From NCBI GenBank assembly GCA_017511945.1, contig JAFWHR010000008.1:1-55044 (forward strand): a DNA stretch of 55,044 nt, in the 5' to 3' direction. The notes below the pieces were generated by a model, which had not been told where the DNA came from, made no database searches, and was given only the letters and a program-made list of their open reading frames with translations. This document shows, in pieces, positions 1 through 7,993 of the stretch (within the stretch, counting starts at the first letter, position 1; the number at the start of each line of letters is the position of its first letter). The translations under genes and the position numbers were made by a program. Source of the stretch: Bacilli bacterium (GTDB lineage: Bacteria > Bacillota_I > Bacilli_A > RF39 > UBA660).

Positions 1-2
1 AA

Positions 3-98
3 AGCTGTAATAAAATAGATACAAATCCACAGTGCGTAAATATTATATCTCATTTCAGATGTAATAAAAATATTAGTAGAAAGGAGAATCTAATATAG
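3..98 (+). CDS. Possible C-terminal tail of an upstream gene (partial)
   Basis: An open frame enters from the left edge and ends at TAG 96-98, encoding about 31 residues with three cysteines (SCNK..PQCVN..FRCNK). No start lies inside the window, so this could be the end of a real gene or chance. I do not recognise it. A small inverted repeat (GTGATT 98-103, AATCAC 114-119) follows before murG. Confidence 0.25.
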   Translation, partial: SCNKIDTNPQCVNIISHFRCNKNISRKENLI

Positions 99-143
99 TG
101 ATTAATAAAAAAAAATCACATAATTAGATTATACGTGATATGA

Positions 144-1226
144 GTGAAAGTAGTAATCAGTGCAGGTGGAACTGGAGGTCACATCTATCCAGCACTTGCA
201 ATTATTAATAAAATAAAAGAAAGAGAACCAGATAGTGAGTTTTTATATATAGGAACCCATAACAGAATGGAAAAAGACATTATACCTACTAAAGGCATAC
301 CATTTAAATCTATCGAGATGTATGGATTTAATAAAAACATATTTAAAAACTTTAAAACAGTTAAGTGTTTAATTAAATCTTTTAAAGATACTAAAAAGAT
401 GATTAAAGATTTTAATCCCGATATAGTTATCGGTGTTGGAGGTTACGTTACCGTACCGGTTATTGTAAGTGCGAAAAAACTAGGGTATAAAACATTTTTA
501 CACGAACAAAACAGCTTACCTGGAAAGAGTAACAAATTTCTAATTAAATACTGTGATTTAATAGGAGCATCTTTTAAATCCTCTTTAGAATATTTGCCAA
601 AGGATAAAACAATTTTGACCGGTAACCCATGTTCGGAAGATGCCTTAAGTAAAAAAGAGGTTAATAAGTCAGATTTAAAACTTTCCAATAGTAAAAAATT
701 AGTTCTAATTGTAATGGGTTCATTAGGCGCGGGAAGAGTTTCAGATTATTTAAAAAAAGAACTTCAGAAATTCGAAGGAAAACAATATGAAATTTTATTT
801 GTAACGGGTAAAAGTTCATATGAAAGTGTCATCAAAAATAAATACCCTGATAACGTTAAAATTATTCCATTTTACGAGGGACTACCTAGTTTAATGAAAA
901 AAACAGATTTAATGGTAACGAGAGCAGGGGCTTCTACTTTATCTGAAATAATAGCTTTGAAAGTTCCTTCATTAATCATACCATCACCATTTGTTGCTAA
1001 TAATCATCAATATATTAATGCTTTGGATTTGGTAAAAGCGAAAGCAGGTGTCATGTTAGAAGAGAAAGATTTAACAGATGGTGCATTATTTGATAAAATT
1101 GATAATCTTATAAAAGATGATAAAAAATTAAATGAAATGAAAAATAATCTATCTAAACTTAATATTGATGGTAGTGCAGATATAATATACGATAATATAA
1201 AGAGGTTAGTAGATGAAAATAGATAA
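144..1226 (+). CDS. murG: UDP-N-acetylglucosamine--(pentapeptide) pyrophosphoryl-undecaprenol GlcNAc transferase
   Basis: MurG adds GlcNAc to lipid I to make lipid II on the cytoplasmic face of the membrane. The 360 residues match the family length. Visible are the N-terminal glycine-rich loop GGTGGHIYPA (residues 8-17), the second G-loop GVGGYVTVPV near 97, the MGSLGAG loop near 191 and the C-terminal UDP-GlcNAc site TRAGASTLSE plus NNHQYINA. The start is GTG 144; the ATG at 140 is in another frame. Its last 14 nt overlap murB, implying translational coupling. This is the first gene of the wall/division cluster running to ftsZ. Confidence 0.95.
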   Translation: MKVVISAGGTGGHIYPALAIINKIKEREPDSEFLYIGTHNRMEKDIIPTKGIPFKSIEMYGFNKNIFKNFKTVKCLIKSFKDTKKMIKDFNPDIVIGVGGYVTVPVIVSAKKLGYKTFLHEQNSLPGKSNKFLIKYCDLIGASFKSSLEYLPKDKTILTGNPCSEDALSKKEVNKSDLKLSNSKKLVLIVMGSLGAGRVSDYLKKELQKFEGKQYEILFVTGKSSYESVIKNKYPDNVKIIPFYEGLPSLMKKTDLMVTRAGASTLSEIIALKVPSLIIPSPFVANNHQYINALDLVKAKAGVMLEEKDLTDGALFDKIDNLIKDDKKLNEMKNNLSKLNIDGSADIIYDNIKRLVDENR

Positions 1227-2049
1227 AGTTAGTATTAAAGACTATACAACTTATAAACTGACAGGGAAGATGAAATTATTTGTTCCAAAAGATATTTCGG
1301 AGTTAAAAGAAATTTTAAAAAAAGATAGATGTAAAATAATTGGTAATGGTTCTAATTTGATAATAGATAAGTCATATGATAAAACATTAGTTAAATTACA
1401 ACATTTTGATGACATAAATATATGTGGTAATATAGTAGATGTAGGTTCAGGCTATAGTTTATCTAAACTATCTAGAAAATGTGCAGATAATGCTCTTTCA
1501 GGATTAGAGTTTGCCTGTGGCATTCCAGGAACAGTAGGCGGTGCTATATACATGAACGCTGGTGCTTACGGTCATGAGATATTTGACGTTTTAAATAGCA
1601 TCACCGTATTAGATGAAAAATTACAAATAATTGAAATATGTAAAAAAGATCTAAAGAGTAGTTATAGAAATTCATTGCTGAAAGATAATAATTACATATG
1701 TCTAAAAGCACAGTTTAAACTTGATTCTAAAAAATCTGAAATAATAAAAAGAGATATCATTAATATCATGGAAGATAGAAGGAAAAAACAGCCTTTAGAA
1801 TATCCATCAGCTGGCTCAGTTTTTAAAAATCCAAAAGGTTATTCAGCTGGAAGATTAATAGAAAAATCTGGTCTTAAAGGACTCAGTGTTAACGATGCTT
1901 CTATTTCAGAAAAACATGCAAATTTCATAATCAATAAAGGAAATGCCAGCAGTGATGATGTCATAAAATTGATTAACATTATTAAAGATAAAATAAAAAA
2001 AGAATATGGAATAGATTTAGAACTTGAACAAGAAATATTAAAAGGGTGA
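1213..2049 (+). CDS. murB: UDP-N-acetylenolpyruvoylglucosamine reductase
   Basis: MurB is the FAD enzyme that reduces UDP-GlcNAc-enolpyruvate to UDP-MurNAc with NADPH. The 278 residues contain the FAD-binding IGNGSNLII and GIPGTVGGAIYMNAGAYG segments, the YRNS arginine motif, the catalytic-serine segment SAGSVFKNP, EKHANFIIN and a conserved glutamate region near the end (LELEQEIL). The short form is typical of type II MurB of Bacillota. It starts inside murG and ends in TGA four bases before ftsQ, so murG-murB-ftsQ are one operon. Confidence 0.95.
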   Translation: MKIDKVSIKDYTTYKLTGKMKLFVPKDISELKEILKKDRCKIIGNGSNLIIDKSYDKTLVKLQHFDDINICGNIVDVGSGYSLSKLSRKCADNALSGLEFACGIPGTVGGAIYMNAGAYGHEIFDVLNSITVLDEKLQIIEICKKDLKSSYRNSLLKDNNYICLKAQFKLDSKKSEIIKRDIINIMEDRRKKQPLEYPSAGSVFKNPKGYSAGRLIEKSGLKGLSVNDASISEKHANFIINKGNASSDDVIKLINIIKDKIKKEYGIDLELEQEILKG

Positions 2050-2053
2050 ATAT

Positions 2054-2722
2054 ATGGCTAAGAGAAAAAAGAGAAAGATTAAGACTAAAAGTATTATTGT
2101 TTTGTTTTCTTTAATAACATTAGTTTTACTAAGTCTAGCTTTTTTGACAGACATAAAAATAAACAATGTAATAGTTAAGGGAAATAAACTGTATACTGAT
2201 GAGGAGATTATCACATTAGCAGGGTTAGATAAATACCCCAGCAGTTTAAGTAACTTATCTCTATCTATTAAGAGAACTTTAGAAAAAGATAAATATATAA
2301 AAGTGGCAAATGTCTATAAGAGTTCTATTGATAAAGTAGTTATAGATGTAAAAGAAAACATGCCATTAATATATTATTTACCCAGTAAAAAAACAGTTCT
2401 TATGGATAAGACTGAGACAGACGATAACTTTCCAGTTCCAACTTTAATTAATTATGTACCAGATAAAATATATTCATCATTATTAAATGAAATATCTGAA
2501 TTAGATTATAGAATAGTTAAGAGAATATCAGAGATAAAATATGATCCAAATGATGTAGATGATGAGAGATTTTTACTTACGATGAATGATGGAAATTATG
2601 TGTATTTAACTATAGAAAAGTTTAATAAAATAGATAAATATTTAGAGATAATCAAGTCGTTTGACAATAAAAAAGGAACTCTTTATTTGGATTCTGGTGA
2701 ATACTTTGAGGTTAGACAGTAA
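2054..2722 (+). CDS. ftsQ: Cell division protein FtsQ/DivIB
   Basis: This is a bitopic divisome protein that links FtsL/FtsB to septal peptidoglycan synthesis. It has a short Lys/Arg-rich cytoplasmic N-terminus, one membrane helix (about residues 13-31) and a POTRA domain (IKINNVIVKGNKLYTDEEI onward) followed by the FtsQ/DivIB beta domain. At 222 residues it is shorter than B. subtilis DivIB. Position between murB and ftsA is the classical division-cluster order and supports the call despite low sequence conservation. Confidence 0.85.
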   Translation: MAKRKKRKIKTKSIIVLFSLITLVLLSLAFLTDIKINNVIVKGNKLYTDEEIITLAGLDKYPSSLSNLSLSIKRTLEKDKYIKVANVYKSSIDKVVIDVKENMPLIYYLPSKKTVLMDKTETDDNFPVPTLINYVPDKIYSSLLNEISELDYRIVKRISEIKYDPNDVDDERFLLTMNDGNYVYLTIEKFNKIDKYLEIIKSFDNKKGTLYLDSGEYFEVRQ

Positions 2723-2750
2723 AAAATTATCAGTTTTATTTACATTTTTC

Positions 2751-2779
2751 TTTAATTTTTAAAAAAAATATAGTATAAT
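2751..2779 (+). promoter_or_regulatory. Probable sigma-A promoter for ftsA-ftsZ
   Basis: A perfect TATAAT (2774-2779) lies 17 bp after a weak TTTAAT (2751-2756) in the 83-bp gap before ftsA. A good ribosome site (AGGAGGAG) follows. The -35 is poor, so confidence is moderate. Confidence 0.4.
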
Positions 2780-2805
2780 CAAGTATAGACCATAGGAGGA
2801 GATTT

Positions 2806-4032
2806 ATGGAGCACGTATATGCAAGTGTAGATATTGGCAGTGACAGTATAAAAGTTACAGTTTGTGAATTATATAGAGGTCATCTTTATTTACTAGCAGC
2901 TACATCCGTACCTTCTAAAGGTGTTAAAAAGGGACTGATTACTGAGCCTAAAGGGGCTAAAGAATCTATATCAAAAGCTATAAGAAAAACTGAAGAGATG
3001 CTTGGAGTTAAGATAAAAAAAGTTTTAGTATCCATACCTAATCACTTTTTAAATTACAAATTTGTAAGTGGAAAATGTGATGTAAAAGGAGATATAATAA
3101 GTGGTGCAGATATGGCAAATTCTTATAGAGATGGAATTAAAAAAAGCATACTACCTAATGAGGAATTTGTAACTGCAATACCTACAGTGTTTAAAATAGA
3201 TGGAAAGGGTATAGTTAAAGATCCTAAAAAACTTCCAGGTAGTACTCTTGAAGGTAGAGCCTTAATGGTTACATCACCTAAGAAAAATGTGTATTCTACC
3301 GCTGGTATTATAGAAGAGGTTGGGCTTGAACTTACCGATATATGTGCGCCAAGTGTATCAGATTTAAACATGTTTAAAAATGAAAAATTTCAAAGAGGCA
3401 TAAGTGCGATTATCAATATCGGATCTGATATGACAAGCTTACATCTATATAACAAAGGACTTCCAGCAGCAACGAAGATTATTGGACTTGGTGGTAAAGA
3501 TATAGATAAAGAGTTATGTTACAAATATAGAATTAGTTTAGGTGATGCGAGAAAAATAAAAGAAAAATTTGCATCAGCCAACATTAATGCTTCTAGTAAT
3601 CATGAGATATATGAAGCTAAAAACATCGAGGGAAAAACCGTTAAGATTTCACAGAAAAAAGCTTCAAAAATAATTATCAAAAAGTTAGAAGAAATATTGG
3701 AATGTTCAAAAAATGAACTAGAAGACTTAACAAATAAACCAATTTTGTATATAATGGTAACAGGTGGAGTAAGTAATATGGCAGATTTTAATTATTTACT
3801 CAAACAGATAATGCCTATGGCTAGAGTTGGAAAGATAGAATTAGTAGGGGTTAGAGACAACAAGTATTCAACTGCTTTAGGAAATATTATCTACTATTTA
3901 GAAATGCTGAAATTAAATGGAAAAAATTATTCGATGTTTAGTGAGGATGACATGGACAGACTGTCTTCACCTACATCTTTAAATGAAAACACAGTTTTAG
4001 GAAAAGTATTCTCTTACTTTTTCGATGAATAG
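2806..4032 (+). CDS. ftsA: Cell division protein FtsA
   Basis: FtsA is the actin-like ATPase that tethers FtsZ to the membrane and recruits later divisome proteins. The 408 residues carry the phosphate-1 loop ASVDIGSDSIKV (6-17), an SHS2/1C region, the phosphate-2 segment INIGSDMTSL (around 204) and the adenosine motif VTGGVSNM near 325. The C-terminus (LGKVFSYFFDE) is a short amphipathic stretch, as expected for the membrane-targeting helix. ftsZ follows 13 bp later behind AGGAGG. Confidence 0.95.
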   Translation: MEHVYASVDIGSDSIKVTVCELYRGHLYLLAATSVPSKGVKKGLITEPKGAKESISKAIRKTEEMLGVKIKKVLVSIPNHFLNYKFVSGKCDVKGDIISGADMANSYRDGIKKSILPNEEFVTAIPTVFKIDGKGIVKDPKKLPGSTLEGRALMVTSPKKNVYSTAGIIEEVGLELTDICAPSVSDLNMFKNEKFQRGISAIINIGSDMTSLHLYNKGLPAATKIIGLGGKDIDKELCYKYRISLGDARKIKEKFASANINASSNHEIYEAKNIEGKTVKISQKKASKIIIKKLEEILECSKNELEDLTNKPILYIMVTGGVSNMADFNYLLKQIMPMARVGKIELVGVRDNKYSTALGNIIYYLEMLKLNGKNYSMFSEDDMDRLSSPTSLNENTVLGKVFSYFFDE

Positions 4033-4045
4033 GAGGAATTATTAG

Positions 4046-5089
4046 ATGATGGGATTAGAAATGGACCAACTTGCAAAAATAAAAGTAATAGGAATAGGTG
4101 GCGGAGGCTGTAATGCCGTAAATAGAATGACGGAATCTGTAGAAGGAGTAGAATTTATCGTTGCAAATACAGATGCCCAAGTACTTAACAACTCTCTTGC
4201 TGAAAACAAGATACAAATAGGAGTAGAACTTACTAATGGACTTGGAGCAGGAGCTAATCCTCAAATAGGAAAAGAGGCAGCACTAGAATCTAAAGAAGAG
4301 TTAGAACAGGCTCTTAAAGGGGCTGATATGGTATTTATCACTTGCGGAATGGGTGGAGGAACTGGAACAGGGGCAGCGCCAGTTATAGCTGATATTGCTC
4401 AAAGTTCAGGTGCTTTAACTATTGGTATAGTTACTAAACCGTTTTCTTTTGAAGGTAAGAAGAGAATGCAACAAGCTCTAGCAGGAATAGATGAATTAAA
4501 AAAACATGTAGATACTCTAATAGTCGTTCCAAATGATAGACTTAGAGAAATTATAGATAAATCAACACCACTTTTAGATTCATTTAAAGAAGTTGATAAT
4601 GTTCTTAGAAGGGGAGTACAATCAATATCAGATTTAATAGCTTGTCCAGGACTTATCAATTTGGATTTTGCCGATGTTAAGACAGTTATGGAAAAAAGAG
4701 GAAATGCATTAATCGGAATTGGAGCAGGAGTTGGAGAAGATAGAGCGATTGAAGCAGCTAACCAAGCAGTATTAAGTCCACTTTTAGAAACTTCAATTGA
4801 TGGAGCAACAGATGCGATTATAAATGTAACCGGGGGACCAAACTTAACTTTATTTGAAGTTGAAGAAGCTGTTGAAGCTATTAGAAAATCAGCAAATACT
4901 GATATAAATACTATATTTGGTGCGGTTATTAACGAAAACTTTACTGATGAATTAATTGTTACTGTAATTGCAACAGGTTTTGAAGATGAAAAAGAAAAAG
5001 AATCTAATGAAGAAGTTGATCCTCTTGCTAGCTTAGATGATGAGGATACCGTGATTCCATCATTCTTAAGAAGAAGAAGCAATTACTAA
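4046..5089 (+). CDS. ftsZ: Cell division GTPase FtsZ
   Basis: FtsZ is the tubulin-like GTPase that forms the Z ring. The tubulin signature [10 protein letters not shown] is present near residue 104, and the N-terminal [13 protein letters not shown] nucleotide loop is intact. The C-terminal linker is very short and acidic, and ends in the conserved peptide [11 protein letters not shown] that binds FtsA and other partners. At 347 residues it is compact because of the short linker. A terminator overlaps its stop codon, closing the division cluster. Confidence 0.97.
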   Translation: MMGLEMDQLAKIKVIGIGGGGCNAVNRMTESVEGVEFIVANTDAQVLNNSLAENKIQIGVELTNGLGAGANPQIGKEAALESKEELEQALKGADMVFITCGMGGGTGTGAAPVIADIAQSSGALTIGIVTKPFSFEGKKRMQQALAGIDELKKHVDTLIVVPNDRLREIIDKSTPLLDSFKEVDNVLRRGVQSISDLIACPGLINLDFADVKTVMEKRGNALIGIGAGVGEDRAIEAANQAVLSPLLETSIDGATDAIINVTGGPNLTLFEVEEAVEAIRKSANTDINTIFGAVINENFTDELIVTVIATGFEDEKEKESNEEVDPLASLDDEDTVIPSFLRRRSNY

Positions 5090-5113
5090 AGCGAGATAAA
5101 ATCTTGCTTTTTT
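5088..5113 (+). terminator. Intrinsic terminator after ftsZ
   Basis: Stem AAAGCGAGAT (5088-5097) pairs with ATCTTGCTTT (5101-5110) with one G-U pair and an AAA loop, followed by T residues. It begins within the ftsZ stop codon. Confidence 0.75.
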
Positions 5114-5139
5114 CAAATTAATATTTAAGGAGAATAAGT

Positions 5140-5661
5140 ATGAATGAAAAATTAAAAGAACTATATATTAAATATTTTATAAACTATATAAATGAAAAAG
5201 TAGACTTTAGTAAATATGAATCTATGATAGAAAAATCAAATTTATTTTTTTCACCATCAAATTCTATTGATAAAAATATGAAATCAAATTATTACAGTTT
5301 ATTAAACCAATTTTATTTTGATAAACTAGATGATAAGGATAAAGAGATATTATTATCAAAAGATGTTACTAGTAGTGATATTAAAAGGATAATTGAAAAA
5401 TCATATAAAGAAGTTTTGAAAAAGGGTGATATGGAATATGTGATGTATAATCCACCGATACCCAACCACCGAGTTAAAAATGGTTCGTTAGTTTTTGAAT
5501 TTGTATACGGAAAAAACAGTGAGAAATTAAATGATGAACAATATACAGCTAACATGATTAAGCAAAGAGAATTTATTAGTAAAACAAATGAATTATTAAA
5601 GCGTGATATAGAAGAAAAAATTGGTATATCTTGTGAAATTTTTGTAGAGAAGAGAGTGTAG
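5140..5661 (+). CDS. Hypothetical protein paired with downstream cysteine peptidase
   Basis: This 173-residue protein has no family I recognise. It has no signal peptide or membrane segment and is rich in Lys, Glu, Asn and Tyr. Its N-terminal two thirds look helical; the C-terminal third, from MYNPPIPNH on, looks like an alpha/beta domain. It has its own ribosome site (AAGGAGAA) just past the ftsZ terminator and is separated by two bases from the peptidase-like gene, so the two are almost certainly co-translated. An inhibitor, chaperone or adaptor for that peptidase is conceivable but untested. Confidence 0.6.
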   Translation: MNEKLKELYIKYFINYINEKVDFSKYESMIEKSNLFFSPSNSIDKNMKSNYYSLLNQFYFDKLDDKDKEILLSKDVTSSDIKRIIEKSYKEVLKKGDMEYVMYNPPIPNHRVKNGSLVFEFVYGKNSEKLNDEQYTANMIKQREFISKTNELLKRDIEEKIGISCEIFVEKRV

Positions 5662-5663
5662 AA

Positions 5664-6854
5664 ATGGATGTAATTAAGAAAGTTTCAGATTCAATTTTAA
5701 ATTTTAAGAAAAATAATAATCTTCCTAAAAATGGTAATATGAAAACTCAAAATATTCAAAGCACAAATATTCGACCTATTAATTATAGTATTAATCAAAG
5801 TAAACAGACAAGTTCAGAAACGATAAATAATGAATATGAGATTATGGGAAACAAAGTAAATTTACCATATAAAGATTGGATATTTGGGCCTGAAGCTATT
5901 AAATCAGGACAATTTGGAGGTAATCAAAGTTCATTAGTGGAAAATTCAGCAAAGTACATCAATGATCCAAAAATAAAAGAAATTGTGTCTAAATATTATC
6001 AAGATGTGGATGCTGAAGACTTAGAATTATTATTTAATAAGATGGAGAGCGTTGGGTGTGGGTATATATCAGTTATAAATAGTATATTATTTGAGTATGG
6101 ATATTTTCAAGATAAACACTCTGCTGCTGATTTTAGTAATAGATTTGGTTTTCCAATAGAAAGTTCCGAAAATGGATATAATTTCGATTACTTATTTTTA
6201 GACTTCTTTTTATACTATGCTAAAGAATTTAAAGGTTTTAAAACCATAGAAGAAGTTTACGGAAATGTTAAAGAAGAACGTGAACAGACTGGTGGTGGAG
6301 ATAGTGCACTTAATCACAATGAATTTAATAAAACTGGAATGAATGGAGTTATCTTTGATGAACTTGAGAAGGTTATGAAAGATTATTTACGTTCTAAGGG
6401 TATCAGTATTAATACAGTATTGGGGAGAATACCAATGACAAGAGAAGAGAAAATAAAAAAAATTGAAGAGGACAAGAAAAAAGGAATTGAATGGAATGAG
6501 GAATTAGTATTAAAAGATGATTATATCATGTATAAAGATATAGAGCAAGCAGATGTAGAGAAGTGGATAGAAGCTTCAATAAATGATATAAGTTTAGTCA
6601 TGATTGTATCGGCCGGAGACCCAACTAACTTTACTTTATATTATCCTGAAGATATAGACGGCAATGGCAAACTAGATGATGTATATAGTGGAGATGTTGG
6701 AGCTCATGCCATGACAGTAGTGGGTCTTACTGATGATCCAACTAAAGTAGTTGTATCCTCTTGGGGAAGGGAGCTTGTTATGGATATAGCTGACATTGAT
6801 GATTATGTAGTAATAGACTATGCTGATTTTAATGGAGTTAAAAGCAGTTTGTAA
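5664..6854 (+). CDS. Papain/C39-like cysteine peptidase domain protein with EF-hand-like loop
   Basis: The protein has 396 residues. Residues 1-60 are an Asn/Gln/Ser-rich, probably disordered leader with no signal peptide. The rest has the order expected of a papain-fold (C39-like) peptidase: Cys132 in VGCGYISVINS, His348 in GAHAMTVVGL, and SSWG at 365-368 where papain-type enzymes often have NSWG. Just before the histidine, D330-D339 reads DIDGNGKLDD, an EF-hand/dockerin-like calcium loop. It is co-translated with the 173-residue gene upstream. Substrate and localisation are unknown; the fold assignment is from motifs only. Confidence 0.55.
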   Translation: MDVIKKVSDSILNFKKNNNLPKNGNMKTQNIQSTNIRPINYSINQSKQTSSETINNEYEIMGNKVNLPYKDWIFGPEAIKSGQFGGNQSSLVENSAKYINDPKIKEIVSKYYQDVDAEDLELLFNKMESVGCGYISVINSILFEYGYFQDKHSAADFSNRFGFPIESSENGYNFDYLFLDFFLYYAKEFKGFKTIEEVYGNVKEEREQTGGGDSALNHNEFNKTGMNGVIFDELEKVMKDYLRSKGISINTVLGRIPMTREEKIKKIEEDKKKGIEWNEELVLKDDYIMYKDIEQADVEKWIEASINDISLVMIVSAGDPTNFTLYYPEDIDGNGKLDDVYSGDVGAHAMTVVGLTDDPTKVVVSSWGRELVMDIADIDDYVVIDYADFNGVKSSL

Positions 6855-6896
6855 AAGATTTTATGTAAACAATAATGTATATTTGTAAATTTATAT

Positions 6897-6925
6897 TGAC
6901 ATGCATTCATATGTTCGCTATACTA
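6897..6925 (+). promoter_or_regulatory. Sigma-A promoter for yqzL-recO
   Basis: TTGACA (6897-6902), a 17-bp spacer and TATACT (6920-6925) form a near-consensus promoter. The expected start is near 6932, about 55 bases before yqzL. Confidence 0.8.
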
Positions 6926-6986
6926 CTTATAGATAATTTGAATAAAAATATGTATAAATTATCAATATAATAGTAGAGGTGGAAAT

Positions 6987-7076
6987 ATGGAAAAACAAGA
7001 TTTATGGAATTTATTTAAAATGACTGGTAAAATAGAGTACTATTTAGAATATAAAAAAATTGATAAAAGAGGTTAG
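6987..7076 (+). CDS. yqzL: YqzL family small protein
   Basis: This 29-residue ORF (MEKQDLWNLFKMTGKIEYYL and so on) resembles YqzL, the tiny protein encoded immediately before recO in many Bacillota; the W..F..TG.I..YL..K pattern is the family hallmark. It is shorter than B. subtilis YqzL (about 47 aa), lacking the C-terminal tail. It follows a strong promoter, has the ribosome site GAGGTGG, and its stop lies two bases before the recO ATG. Function is unknown in the family. Confidence 0.75.
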   Translation: MEKQDLWNLFKMTGKIEYYLEYKKIDKRG

Positions 7077-7077
7077 T

Positions 7078-7818
7078 ATGAACATAGAAGAAGTAGAAGG
7101 TATTGTCTTATCTGAGATGAATTATAAAGAAACTAGTAAAATAATTAATATAATTACAAAAAAATATGGATTAATCGGAGTGATTGCAAAAGGGTGCAGA
7201 AGTTTAAAAAGTCCACTTAGAAGTGTCACATCTAAACTTACATATGGAAATTTTATAGTTTATTATAAAGAGGGCAAGCTTTCTACTTTAAAAGAAGTAA
7301 GTGTCATTAATCCATTTAATAATATTAAAAAAGACATATCGAGAATCAGTTATTCAGCCTATATTTTAGAACTTTCTGAAGGGGTTATTAAACAGAGTAA
7401 AAATACTAAAATATTTGATTTATTAATAAGTTCACTTCTTAAAATAGATGAGGGATTTGATCCTTTAATAATAATGAATATACTTGAACTTAAATATCTA
7501 GATTTTCTCGGAGTTATGCCTGTTTTGGATGGATGCAGTATGTGTGGCAAAAAAAATGGTATTGTAACTCTATCTAGTTATAGGGGAGGATACGTATGTG
7601 ATAAATGTTACACTAATGAAAAAATAGTATCTGAAAAGACTATTAAATTGATTAGAATGTTTTACTATGTTGACATATCTAAAATAAGTAAACTGGATAT
7701 AAGTAGTAAATCAAAAAATGAAATTAACATGTTTTTAGATGATTATTATAGTAGATATACTGGGTTATTTTTAAAAAGTAAATCATTTATCAAAAGTTTA
7801 CAAAAATTAAACTATTGA
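7078..7818 (+). CDS. recO: DNA repair protein RecO
   Basis: RecO helps load RecA on SSB-coated single-stranded DNA and anneals strands in the RecFOR pathway. The 246-residue protein has the N-terminal OB fold (EGIVLSEMNYKETSKI, then KYGLIGVIAKG) and a C-terminal four-cysteine zinc site, CSMCG and CDKC. I chose ATG 7078, behind AGAGGTT, rather than the in-frame TTG at 7060, because it matches the family N-terminus. Its TGA stop lies inside the -35 element of the glyS promoter. Confidence 0.92.
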   Translation: MNIEEVEGIVLSEMNYKETSKIINIITKKYGLIGVIAKGCRSLKSPLRSVTSKLTYGNFIVYYKEGKLSTLKEVSVINPFNNIKKDISRISYSAYILELSEGVIKQSKNTKIFDLLISSLLKIDEGFDPLIIMNILELKYLDFLGVMPVLDGCSMCGKKNGIVTLSSYRGGYVCDKCYTNEKIVSEKTIKLIRMFYYVDISKISKLDISSKSKNEINMFLDDYYSRYTGLFLKSKSFIKSLQKLNY

Positions 7819-7843
7819 CATTAGTTAGATAAGTAAATATAAT
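7815..7843 (+). promoter_or_regulatory. Sigma-A promoter for T-box-glyS
   Basis: Consensus TTGACA (7815-7820), a 17-bp spacer and consensus TATAAT (7838-7843). The predicted start is near 7850. The -35 overlaps the recO stop codon. Confidence 0.85.
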
Positions 7844-7848
7844 TAGAT

Positions 7849-7977
7849 ATATAAAAACGAAGACGGGCTTGGAAACCTATCAGTTATATGTTTAAAAGAG
7901 ATTCTTAAGAATAAATAGAGTGGAACCGCGGATTTAATAATTCGTCTCTAAATACTTTAGAATCTTTTTATTTTTTT
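7849..7977 (+). promoter_or_regulatory. T-box leader (glycyl-tRNA sensor) of glyS, unusually short
   Basis: The invariant T-box sequence TGGAACCGCGG is at 7921-7931. The antiterminator base can form from AGAG (7917-7920) and CTCT (7946-7949). A competing hairpin CTAAA/TTTAG (7948-7960), or a longer helix joining 7894-7909 with 7955-7968, is followed by a T-rich tract, as in transcription-attenuating T-boxes. Upstream, ATATAA (7849-7854) can pair with TTATAT (7884-7889) as stem I. Only about 70 nt separate the likely start site from the T-box, so stem I is much shorter than the usual form. The specifier triplet is not certain; GGC 7866-7868 is a candidate. Confidence 0.85.
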
Positions 7978-7993
7978 AGAAAGGATGATAAAT

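Noticed and set aside
4399-5082. A 227-codon minus-strand ORF opposite ftsZ.
   Set aside because: ftsZ is certain on the plus strand; the antisense frame is Ser/Ile-rich shadow sequence without a ribosome site or family resemblance.
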